48,280 bases of DNA, from NCBI GenBank assembly GCA_040387055.1, contig JAZKEM010000077.1, positions 1 through 48,280 on the forward strand, written 5' to 3'. The DNA comes from Stenotrophobium sp040387055. Lineage in GTDB: Bacteria; Pseudomonadota; Gammaproteobacteria; Nevskiales; Nevskiaceae. Positions within the stretch are counted from its first letter, which is position 1. Each line of letters opens with the position of its first letter. This document shows, in pieces, positions 1 through 6,936 of this stretch. The notes under the pieces are model-generated. The model did no database searches. It was given only the letters and a program-made list of their open reading frames with translations, and was not told where the DNA came from. A program made the position numbers and the translations under genes.

Positions 1-251
1 TGTTTTTGATGGCCCCTGCTTTGTATTTTCCCGGATGGGATGAAGAGCCCCAAGGCGTGCCCGCGCTGTGCAGCGTTGTGCATGGCTGGCATGACGATAT
101 CGTGCCGATGGAGCGTGGTTTACGTTTCGCAAAGTCAAACCATGCGACTCTGCATGTCTTAAATTCGGATCATGGCCTTAACGACCAACTTCCAGCACTC
201 GCGCTTTTATTTGGCGCGTTTCTTGATCAAGTTAAAACAGAAATTTTGTGA
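1..251 (+). CDS. alpha/beta hydrolase, C-terminal part (5' truncated)
   Basis: The frame is open to the left edge of the window, so only the last 83 or so residues are present. The visible part looks like the end of an alpha/beta-hydrolase fold: FLMAPALYFPGW resembles the strand following the nucleophile region. An Asp in HGWHDDIVP and a His in SDHGLND sit where the catalytic acid and histidine are expected. The nucleophile serine would lie upstream of the window. The substrate cannot be told; small esterases of this kind are varied. The stop codon overlaps the next gene's GTG start as GTGA, so the two genes are probably co-translated. The family is fairly sure; any specific function is not. 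Confidence 0.7.
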   Translation, partial: FLMAPALYFPGWDEEPQGVPALCSVVHGWHDDIVPMERGLRFAKSNHATLHVLNSDHGLNDQLPALALLFGAFLDQVKTEIL

Positions 252-679
252 ATATAAAAACAGATCGGCAAAAACTTGAAGAGGCTTACAACAACACGGA
301 CTATCGCGTCCTGTTGCCGCGCAATGCGCTGACTTTGCGCATTGGCGAATACGACGCCGCAGCCGAAAGCAGCTTGTTCAAACACTGCGAGATTCAGGAA
401 AGCTGGGTCATCATCACGCCCTGCAATCCCAATTCAGAAAAAACCGACGATGACGCCAACCTTGCAGCGCTGACACGTCTGCGTCAGGAACTGGAAGTGG
501 TTGGCCTGCGTTATTTCACCGCCATCAATCAAAGCCCGGATGGCGAATGGCCAGAGCATGGCTATCTGGTTCCCGACCCTGAACCTGCCAAGGCCAAGGC
601 GCTCGGTCGACGCTATCGCCAGAACGCGTTTGTCAGCGGCACTAAAGGCGAAGCGCCGAAGCTGATCTGGCTGCTTTAA
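248..679 (+). CDS. DUF3293 domain protein
   Basis: A 143-residue soluble protein with no signal peptide or membrane segment. The order of features matches DUF3293: an N-terminal AYNNTDYRV, a central WVIITPCNPNSE strand, a helix with LAALTRLRQEL, then GEWPEHGYLV and a C-terminal YRQNAFVSG. The family has no established biochemical role that I can state. The GTG start overlaps the stop of the upstream hydrolase, and no Shine-Dalgarno sequence is evident, so translation probably relies on coupling. The stop abuts the stop of the convergent thioesterase gene with no bases between them. Confidence 0.75.
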   Translation: MNIKTDRQKLEEAYNNTDYRVLLPRNALTLRIGEYDAAAESSLFKHCEIQESWVIITPCNPNSEKTDDDANLAALTRLRQELEVVGLRYFTAINQSPDGEWPEHGYLVPDPEPAKAKALGRRYRQNAFVSGTKGEAPKLIWLL

Positions 680-687
680 TTAAGCAG
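671..687. terminator. small hairpin spanning two convergent stop codons
   Basis: CTGCTT and AAGCAG form a 6-bp stem around a TAATT loop. Both convergent stop codons (677-679 on plus, 680-682 on minus) lie inside it. It could act as a weak bidirectional stop, but it has no clear U-tract, so this is a structural observation rather than a firm terminator call. Confidence 0.3.
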
Positions 688-1123
688 TCGTTATCGGCTT
701 GTAAGCCTCGACAAACTCTGGGGGCATGCGCTTCGGCCTGCCACTCTTGAGATCGATGCACACCCACTGCGTGCGACCGCGCAGCACAGTTTTGCCATCG
801 CTGACACGAATGATTTGATAGGCACGCCACATAGTCAGCTTGGCGTCGCATTCAGCGATCCAGGTTCCCAGCAGCAGCTCATCGCCGTTAAAGGTCGCGG
901 CGAGATAATCCGGCTCATGGCGGCGGGCCACGCAACCGGCGTTAAGCCGCTCATAGTCGGCAAAACCCAGCTTCAAACTGACCGAATGGCCCCAGGCCAC
1001 CTGCTCCGCCCAACGCAGATATTGGACATTATTGGTGTGGCCGAACTGGTCCAGATGCTCTGGACCTACGGTGACGCGCTCGGTAAAAGGCGTGGGTACG
1101 TCCCACTGAATAGTCGTTGTCAT
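680..1123 (-). CDS. acyl-CoA thioesterase, 4HBT hotdog family
   Basis: A 147-residue single-domain hotdog-fold protein of the 4-hydroxybenzoyl-CoA thioesterase type, which hydrolyses acyl-CoA or acyl-ACP thioesters in the cytosol. The signature is VTVGPEHLDQFGHTNNVQYLRWAEQVAW: an Asp followed by GHTNNV..Y opens the long hotdog helix, as in YbgC/FcbC-like enzymes. The C-terminal strands (LTMWRAYQIIRV, GRTQWVCIDL) complete the fold. An ATG 24 bases further upstream (1147) is also in frame; neither start has a good Shine-Dalgarno, so the start is uncertain. It is divergent from sufR, with the two promoters sharing about 80 bases. Physiological substrate unknown. Confidence 0.75.
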   Translation of the reverse strand: MTTTIQWDVPTPFTERVTVGPEHLDQFGHTNNVQYLRWAEQVAWGHSVSLKLGFADYERLNAGCVARRHEPDYLAATFNGDELLLGTWIAECDAKLTMWRAYQIIRVSDGKTVLRGRTQWVCIDLKSGRPKRMPPEFVEAYKPITTA

Positions 1124-1146
1124 ACTCAAATTCTGCCGGAAAATCA

Positions 1147-1175
1147 TTGAGATTGTCGCGTTGCAGCATTACAAT
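1147..1175 (+). promoter_or_regulatory. sigma70-like promoter of the suf operon
   Basis: TTGAGA at 1147-1152 and TACAAT at 1170-1175 are each five of six matches to consensus, with exactly 17 bases between. The expected start of transcription is near 1182, leaving a leader of about 26 bases before the sufR ATG. Confidence 0.65.
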
Positions 1176-1178
1176 TCC

Positions 1179-1203
1179 AATCAGGACCTCTTTAGTCTTG
1201 ATT
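1179..1203 (+). promoter_or_regulatory. candidate IscR/SufR-type operator
   Basis: AATCAGGAC (1179-1187) and GTCTTGATT (1195-1203) form a 25-bp dyad with one mismatch per nine. GAC at positions 7-9 and AGTC at 16-19 fall where the known IscR type 1 consensus has them. The dyad covers the predicted transcription start, the usual place for autorepression by an Rrf2-family Fe-S regulator. Flanking positions deviate from the E. coli consensus. Confidence 0.5.
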
Positions 1204-1207
1204 GACC

Positions 1208-1672
1208 ATGCTCAAGCTCGGAAAACTGGCGGATTACGCAACGGCACTGATGACCGCGATGGCATCGGCTCCGTCGCAGGTGCACACGGCCCAAGGTTTG
1301 GCCGATCGCACCCATGTGTCCGCACCTACCGCGGCTAAGCTGCTGAAATTGCTGACTAAGGGCGGCTTGGTTGAATCCCTGCGCGGTGCCCATGGCGGTT
1401 ATCGGCTGAGCCGTAGTCCGGAGCGCATTACCGTCGCCGAGATCATCGGCGCGGTGGAAGGCCCGATTGCGGTCACCGAATGTTCCGAAGATCACAGCGG
1501 CTGCAGCATGGAATCCAGCTGCGCCACCAAAACCAACTGGCGCCTGATCAATCGCGCGATTTTTGAAGCGCTGCAAGCCGTGACGCTGGCCCAAATGGCA
1601 GCACCGGCACCGGTACGCCGTCAGGAATCCCCCATCCATTTTCATCCAGCGGCATCGCTGGCGGGTCGCTGA
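1208..1672 (+). CDS. sufR: Rrf2-family Fe-S regulator of the suf operon
   Basis: A 154-residue winged-helix transcription factor of the Rrf2/IscR family, most like the SUF-system regulator that heads suf operons in Xanthomonadales-type bacteria. The N-terminal winged helix (about residues 1-75) contains LADYATALM, the recognition-helix region SAPTAAKLLKLL and the wing GAHGGYRLSR. Three cysteines spaced C-x6-C-x5-C (CSEDHSGC..SSC) after residue 90 are the expected [2Fe-2S] ligands. The likely role is to sense cluster status and repress the operon. Start chosen at the ATG at 1208; a TTG two codons earlier is less likely. No clear Shine-Dalgarno. Its stop is one base before sufB. The symbol sufR is used for several unrelated regulators; here it means the Rrf2 type. 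Confidence 0.85.
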   Translation: MLKLGKLADYATALMTAMASAPSQVHTAQGLADRTHVSAPTAAKLLKLLTKGGLVESLRGAHGGYRLSRSPERITVAEIIGAVEGPIAVTECSEDHSGCSMESSCATKTNWRLINRAIFEALQAVTLAQMAAPAPVRRQESPIHFHPAASLAGR

Positions 1673-1673
1673 T

Positions 1674-3125
1674 ATGTCAGTCACATCCACAGAAATCCAG
1701 GACATCGTTCGCAAAAGCGAATACAGCGCCGGTTTCATCACCGACGTTCAATCCGACACCGTGCCGCCAGGCCTGTCGGAAGACACCATCCGTTTCATCT
1801 CTGCGAAAAAAGGCGAGCCGCAATGGCTGCTCGACTGGCGCCTGAAAGCCTATGCACGCTTCCTGAAAATGACCGAACCGAAGTGGGCGCATGTGCACTA
1901 CGCGCCGACCGATTTGCAAAGTATCTCGTATTACTCGCAGCCTAAGTCGATGAAAGACGGCCCGAAGTCGCTGGATGAAGTCGATCCGAAATTGCTGGAG
2001 ACGTACAAGAAACTCGGCATTCCGCTGCGTGAGCAGGAAATGCTGGCCGGCGTTGCCGTTGATGTCGTCTTCGACTCCGTCTCCGTCGCCACCACCTTCC
2101 GCGAAAAGCTGAAGGAATCTGGCGTGATCTTCTGCCCGATCTCGGAAGCGGTGCGCGAGCATCCCGAACTGATCCAGAAATATCTCGGCAGTGTTGTGCC
2201 TCAAGGCGACAACTATTACGCCGCGCTGAACTCTGCTGTGTTCACCGATGGCAGCTTCGTGTACATCCCGAAGGGCGTTCGCTGCCCGATGGAACTGAGC
2301 ACCTACTTCCGCATCAACGAACGCAATACCGGCCAGTTCGAACGCACGCTGATCATTGCTGAAGAAGGCTCACACGTCAGCTATCTCGAAGGTTGCACTG
2401 CGCCACAGCGCGACGAAAACCAGTTGCACGCGGCCGTTGTTGAACTGGTTGCGATGGATGACGCACAGATCAAATACAGCACGGTGCAGAACTGGTATCC
2501 GGGCGACGAAAACGGCAAAGGCGGCATCTACAACTTCGTCACCAAGCGTGGCGACTGCCGCGGCAAGCGCAGCAAGATTTCGTGGACGCAGGTTGAGACC
2601 GGCTCGGCAATCACCTGGAAATATCCAAGCTGCATCCTGCGCGGTGACGATTCCGTCGGTGAGTTCTACTCGGTTGCAGTGACGCATCATCGTCAGCAGG
2701 CCGATACCGGCACCAAGATGATTCACATCGGCAAGAACACCAAGTCGACCATCGTGTCGAAAGGTATTGCTGCCGGTCACGGTCAGCAAAGCTATCGTGG
2801 TCTCGTGCGTATCCAGCAGTCGGCTGAAGGCGCGCGTAACTACACGCAGTGCGATTCGCTGCTGATCGGCGATACCTGCGGTGCACACACCTTCCCTTAC
2901 ACCGAAGTGCGCAATCCCACTGCGCATCTCGAACACGAAGCGACGACGTCGAAGATTGGTGAAGACCAGTTGTTCTACTGTCTGTCACGCGGCATCAATG
3001 CCGAAGACGCGGTATCGATGATCGTCAACGGTTTCTGCAAGCAGGTCTTTAAAGAACTGCCGATGGAATTTGCCGTTGAAGCACAGAAACTCCTTTCCGT
3101 AACGTTAGAGGGCGCAGTCGGCTAA
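1674..3125 (+). CDS. sufB: Fe-S cluster assembly scaffold protein SufB
   Basis: A 483-residue cytosolic protein, full length for SufB, the scaffold subunit of the SufBC2D complex on which Fe-S clusters are built. Recognisable blocks are the N-terminal helical region (YSAGFITDVQSD), the SufB/D beta-helix core (GSFVYIPKGVRCPMELSTYFRIN is the family hallmark), EGCTAPQRDENQLHAAVVEL, and the C-terminal HEATTSKIGEDQLFYCLSRG containing the conserved Cys and Glu used in cluster assembly. It starts one base after the sufR stop and is followed 38 bases later by sufC. Cysteine desulfurase SufS is encoded in the same operon. Confidence 0.97.
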   Translation: MSVTSTEIQDIVRKSEYSAGFITDVQSDTVPPGLSEDTIRFISAKKGEPQWLLDWRLKAYARFLKMTEPKWAHVHYAPTDLQSISYYSQPKSMKDGPKSLDEVDPKLLETYKKLGIPLREQEMLAGVAVDVVFDSVSVATTFREKLKESGVIFCPISEAVREHPELIQKYLGSVVPQGDNYYAALNSAVFTDGSFVYIPKGVRCPMELSTYFRINERNTGQFERTLIIAEEGSHVSYLEGCTAPQRDENQLHAAVVELVAMDDAQIKYSTVQNWYPGDENGKGGIYNFVTKRGDCRGKRSKISWTQVETGSAITWKYPSCILRGDDSVGEFYSVAVTHHRQQADTGTKMIHIGKNTKSTIVSKGIAAGHGQQSYRGLVRIQQSAEGARNYTQCDSLLIGDTCGAHTFPYTEVRNPTAHLEHEATTSKIGEDQLFYCLSRGINAEDAVSMIVNGFCKQVFKELPMEFAVEAQKLLSVTLEGAVG

Positions 3126-3163
3126 GCCGACTCCCCTTCAGCCAGAACCTATAAGTTCAAGCC

Positions 3164-3907
3164 ATGCTCGAAATCAAAAATCTCCACGCCCGTGTCGAAG
3201 GTAAAGACATCCTCAAGGGCATCAACCTCACCATCAAAGCCGGTGAAGTTCACGCCATCATGGGCCCGAATGGCTCAGGCAAATCGACGTTGTCGAATGT
3301 GCTCGCAGGCCGCGAGGACTACACCATCACTGAAGGCAGCGTGACCTTTGGCGGCAAGGATCTTCTCGAACTGCCCGCTGAAATTCGCGCTTGCGAAGGC
3401 ATCTTCTTGAGCTTTCAATATCCGGTCGAAATTCCCGGCGTCAGCAATATGGTGTTCTTGAAAGCGGCGATTAACGCCAAGCGCAAGCATCTCGGCCAGC
3501 CGGAAATCGAAGCGGTGGATTTCCTCGCTTGGGTAAAAGATCGCGTCAAGAAGATGAGCATGGACATCAAGATGCTCCAGCGCGGCGTCAACGAAGGTTT
3601 CTCCGGCGGCGAAAAGAAGCGCAACGAAATCTTGCAGATGTTATTGCTTGAACCAAAGCTGATGATCCTCGATGAAACCGACTCCGGCCTCGACATCGAC
3701 GCCCTCAAGATCGTCGCCGAAGGCATCAACACCATGCGCTCGCCTGAGCGTGCGACGCTGTTGGTCACGCACTACCAGCGTCTACTCGATTACGTAAAAC
3801 CAGATTTCGTTCACGTGCTCGCTGGCGGCCGCATCATCAAGAGCGGCGGTCCTGAACTGGCACTGGAACTCGAAGCCAAGGGCTACAACTGGCTGGACGC
3901 TGCTTAA
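3164..3907 (+). CDS. sufC: Fe-S assembly ATPase SufC
   Basis: A 247-residue ABC-type ATPase that drives conformational change of the SufBC2D scaffold. Walker A is GPNGSGKST (about residues 33-41), the ABC signature is FSGGEKKRNE, and Walker B is LMILDETDSGLDID. SufC proteins carry KKRNE after SGGE rather than the transporter SGGQ, and that is what is seen here. The switch His is in LLVTHYQRLLDY. No membrane domain partner is encoded, as expected for SufC. It is separated from sufD by one base, so the pair is translationally linked. Confidence 0.97.
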   Translation: MLEIKNLHARVEGKDILKGINLTIKAGEVHAIMGPNGSGKSTLSNVLAGREDYTITEGSVTFGGKDLLELPAEIRACEGIFLSFQYPVEIPGVSNMVFLKAAINAKRKHLGQPEIEAVDFLAWVKDRVKKMSMDIKMLQRGVNEGFSGGEKKRNEILQMLLLEPKLMILDETDSGLDIDALKIVAEGINTMRSPERATLLVTHYQRLLDYVKPDFVHVLAGGRIIKSGGPELALELEAKGYNWLDAA

Positions 3908-3908
3908 G

Positions 3909-4946
3909 ATGTTGAGCAACGTTACTGCCGCTCTCGAAGCCCTGCCCTCGCTGTCGACGCAGCGCCGCATCGCGCTGGACGCGCTTCTGCAGTTCGGGCT
4001 CCCAGGCAAGAAAGAAGAAGATTGGCGTTACAGCAACCTCTCGATTCTTGATGAGCTGACCGCAAGTGAAATTGCGCCAAGCCTGCAAAACTATGAATTT
4101 CCTTCCGCTTACGACAGCGGGCTGGATGCGCTCAACACCGCGCTCGCCGGCGGCACACAGACCAAAATTCTCGACGGCGGTTCTACCGAACTAGATACCG
4201 GCCTGCACCAACGCCTGCATATCAAGGTAAGCGGCGAAGTTGAACTGAGCCTGATCGACAAGACGCCTTCGCGCTTCTCGACCTTTTTTGCTGTGATTGA
4301 ACTTGCACCGAATGCCCGCCTGCGCCTGTCGCGCACGCAACACGCAGACTCACAAGCGCAGCGCATTACCCATCTAACGATCAACGCCGCGCGCGATGCG
4401 CGTGTCGAAGCGGTCACCGCCGATCTCGGCGGGCGCTTCGTGCGCAACGATGTGTTCGTTAACCTCAACGAAGCTGGCGCCAGCGTTCAACTGTGCGGCC
4501 TCTATGCACCGACAGGTTCCGAGCACGTCGACAACCACACCTGGATTCATCATCGCGCACCGCACTGCCAGAGTTACGAGTCCTACCGTGGCGTGGTGTC
4601 CGGTTCTGCACGTGCCGTTTTCAACGGCAAGGTTTTCGTCCACGAGAAAGCAATCAAGACCGACTCGGAAACCCGCGTTGCCAATCTGTTGCTCTCGAAA
4701 ACCGCCGAGGTCTACGCCAAGCCGGAATTGGAGATCTACAACGACGACGTCAAATGCGCGCACGGCGCGACCTTTGGCCAGCTCGATGAAGACGCCGTTT
4801 ATTACCTGCGCGCTCGCGGCCTCAGCGCTGACATGGCACGCGCACTGCTGACTCAAGCTTTCGCACAAGAAATCATTGATCGCATCAGCAACGATGATTT
4901 GCGCGAGCAGGTCACTGCACGGTTCCTGGAGCGGCTGCCACGATGA
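3909..4946 (+). CDS. sufD: Fe-S cluster assembly protein SufD
   Basis: A 345-residue SufB paralogue that partners SufB and SufC in the scaffold. The C-terminal SufB/D core is clear: HCQSYESYRGVVSGSARAVFNGKV, then TAEVYAKPELEIYNDDVKCAHGATFGQLDEDAVYYLRARGL, which holds the conserved YNDDVKCAHG segment. The N-terminal part is more divergent and shorter than in E. coli SufD (about 423 residues), making this a compact SufD. It starts one base after sufC, and its stop overlaps the sufS start as ATGA. Confidence 0.95.
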   Translation: MLSNVTAALEALPSLSTQRRIALDALLQFGLPGKKEEDWRYSNLSILDELTASEIAPSLQNYEFPSAYDSGLDALNTALAGGTQTKILDGGSTELDTGLHQRLHIKVSGEVELSLIDKTPSRFSTFFAVIELAPNARLRLSRTQHADSQAQRITHLTINAARDARVEAVTADLGGRFVRNDVFVNLNEAGASVQLCGLYAPTGSEHVDNHTWIHHRAPHCQSYESYRGVVSGSARAVFNGKVFVHEKAIKTDSETRVANLLLSKTAEVYAKPELEIYNDDVKCAHGATFGQLDEDAVYYLRARGLSADMARALLTQAFAQEIIDRISNDDLREQVTARFLERLPR

Positions 4947-6172
4947 GTGCGCTGCTCAACCCAGTTGCGACGTTTGATCTTGCGCGCATCCGCGCCGATT
5001 TTCCGATTCTCTCGGAAAAAGTTCGCGGCAAGCGTCTCGCCTATCTCGACAACGCAGCGACGACGCAGAAGCCGGAAGTCGTACTGGCTGCGCTGGATCG
5101 TTACTACCGCCATCAGAATTCCAACGTCCACCGCGCCGTTCACGAATTGGCCGAGCGCGCGACCAATGCCTATGAAGGCGCCCGCGATACGATTGCCAAG
5201 TTCTTCAATGCGACGCGCGAAGAGATCGTCTTCACACGTGGTACGACCGAGAGCATCAATCTCGTCGCACGTTGCTACCTAGCACCGATTATTCAGCCGG
5301 GCGACGAAGTGCTTGTCACGGCCATGGAGCATCACTCCAACATCGTGCCTTGGCAGTTGGTTGGCGCTAAGACCGTCGCTGCGCCGGTCAATGATGCAGG
5401 CGAACTGATTTTCGAAGAGTGGCTAAAGCTGCTCTCGCCGCGCACCAAGCTGGTTGCAGTCGGCCATTGCTCCAACTCACTCGGCACCGTCAATCCGATT
5501 GAGGACATGATTCGCGAAGCGCACGCTCGCGGCATTCCGGTTTTGGTCGATGGCGCGCAATCAATCGCGCATATCGCTGTCGATGTAAAAGCACTCGATG
5601 TCGACTTCTTCGCATGCTCGGCACACAAGGCCTACGGCCCGACCGGCTTCGGCACGCTCTACGCCAAGCGCGAACATCTCGAAGCGATGCAGCCCTGGCA
5701 TGGCGGCGGCGACATGATCAAGACGGTCGCCTTCAGCGGCAGCACCTGGAATGACGTGCCGTACAAGTTTGAAGCGGGCACGCCGGATATGTCTGGTACG
5801 ATTGGTTTTGCTGCGGCGCTCAACTACATCAGTAGCATCGGCATTACCGCGATCCACGCACACGAACATGCTGTACTCGAATACGCGACGCCACGTGTTG
5901 CTGAGATTCCTGGCCTGCGTTTGATTGGTACGGCACGCAACAAGGGCGGCATCCTGTCCTTCGTCATGGACAACGCGCATCCGCATGACATCGGCTCTAT
6001 CCTTGATCAGGAAGGCGTCGCCATCCGCACCGGCCATCACTGCACGATGCCGCTGATGGAACGCTTCGGCGTACCTGCAACCGCACGCGCTTCGTTGGCG
6101 GTTTACAACGGCACGGACGATATCGATCAACTCGTCGCTGCATTACGCAAAGTTCAACGCCTCTTTGCATGA
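4943..6172 (+). CDS. sufS: cysteine desulfurase SufS
   Basis: A 409-residue group II PLP-dependent cysteine desulfurase that takes sulfur from L-cysteine as a persulfide for cluster assembly. The PLP lysine is in CSAHKAYGPTG (about residue 229), and the cofactor-binding Asp/Gln are in VLVDGAQSIAH. The persulfide cysteine lies in RTGHHCTMPLM (about residue 367). The short stretch after this cysteine is typical of the group II SufS class, which needs a SufE or SufU partner. No such partner gene follows here. Overlaps sufD (ATGA) at its start and the next membrane-protein gene (ATGA) at its end. Confidence 0.97.
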   Translation: MSALLNPVATFDLARIRADFPILSEKVRGKRLAYLDNAATTQKPEVVLAALDRYYRHQNSNVHRAVHELAERATNAYEGARDTIAKFFNATREEIVFTRGTTESINLVARCYLAPIIQPGDEVLVTAMEHHSNIVPWQLVGAKTVAAPVNDAGELIFEEWLKLLSPRTKLVAVGHCSNSLGTVNPIEDMIREAHARGIPVLVDGAQSIAHIAVDVKALDVDFFACSAHKAYGPTGFGTLYAKREHLEAMQPWHGGGDMIKTVAFSGSTWNDVPYKFEAGTPDMSGTIGFAAALNYISSIGITAIHAHEHAVLEYATPRVAEIPGLRLIGTARNKGGILSFVMDNAHPHDIGSILDQEGVAIRTGHHCTMPLMERFGVPATARASLAVYNGTDDIDQLVAALRKVQRLFA

Positions 6173-6936
6173 GCGCGGTCCTCGCCGCGAAGTTGCTTGC
6201 CTCTCCAGCATTGATTGGACTGGCCAGCCTCGCAGGCAAACGCTGGGGACCTAATATCGCTGGACTGATGGGTGGCTTGCCTCTCGTAGGCGGCCCCGTA
6301 GTCCTTGCAGTGTGGTTGATCCATGGCACCGAGTACGCCACGCAGGTTTCTCTCGCCGCGCCCATCGGCGTCTGGGCCACCATGGTTTACCTGCTGGTGC
6401 TCGGCTTCATCAGCGTGCGCTGGCCTTGGTATAGCGCCATTCCATTTTCTTGGCTGTGCTATCTGATCAGCGCTTTGTTGATTGATGCCTCGGGCTTCTC
6501 TCAATCGCTCGTCCTAGGCATCGCAATTATTCCTGCGCTCTGGTTCGCAGCGACGCGTGTGCTGCCCAAACCAAAAGCCGCATCGGTCCCTGCTGCACTC
6601 CCGCGAATTGAATTGCTCGCACGCATGGCGGCTGCCGCATTGCTGGTGTGGACGCTTACGACTATCTCCGAGCACCTAGGCACTCACCTCACTGGCGTAC
6701 TTGCTGGTGCGCCTGTTGCCGCCGTCGTTATTCCCGCGTTCACGATGGCCAACAGTGGCCGCGACGCGTTGCTGATCACCCTGCGTGGATTTCTCACCGG
6801 CCTGATGGGCTTTGCTGTGTTCTTTTTGATTCTGGGCTACAGCATGAGTAGCTTGGGGGCTTGGGCTGTATTCCCAGCGCTGCTTGGTGGTGTTGGCGTT
6901 GGCTTGCTAGCAACGCATCACGCGAAGAAACATTAA
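6169..6936 (+). CDS. internally duplicated integral membrane protein coupled to sufS
   Basis: A 255-residue very hydrophobic protein with about nine predicted membrane segments by eye. I do not recognise a named family. Two halves repeat the same pattern about 144 residues apart: WGPNIAGLMGGLPLVGGPVV (26-45) against LGTHLTGVLAGAPVAAVVI (170-188). Each repeat is preceded by a hydrophobic helix and followed by a segment ending in a Leu/Val/Gly-rich helix. An extra hydrophobic stretch (113-132) plus a Pro/Lys/Ala linker joins them. Such a layout is common in transporters, but no substrate is indicated. The ATG overlaps the sufS stop (ATGA), so it belongs to the suf operon. Its stop overlaps the convergent recJ stop. 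Confidence 0.75.
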   Translation: MSAVLAAKLLASPALIGLASLAGKRWGPNIAGLMGGLPLVGGPVVLAVWLIHGTEYATQVSLAAPIGVWATMVYLLVLGFISVRWPWYSAIPFSWLCYLISALLIDASGFSQSLVLGIAIIPALWFAATRVLPKPKAASVPAALPRIELLARMAAAALLVWTLTTISEHLGTHLTGVLAGAPVAAVVIPAFTMANSGRDALLITLRGFLTGLMGFAVFFLILGYSMSSLGAWAVFPALLGGVGVGLLATHHAKKH

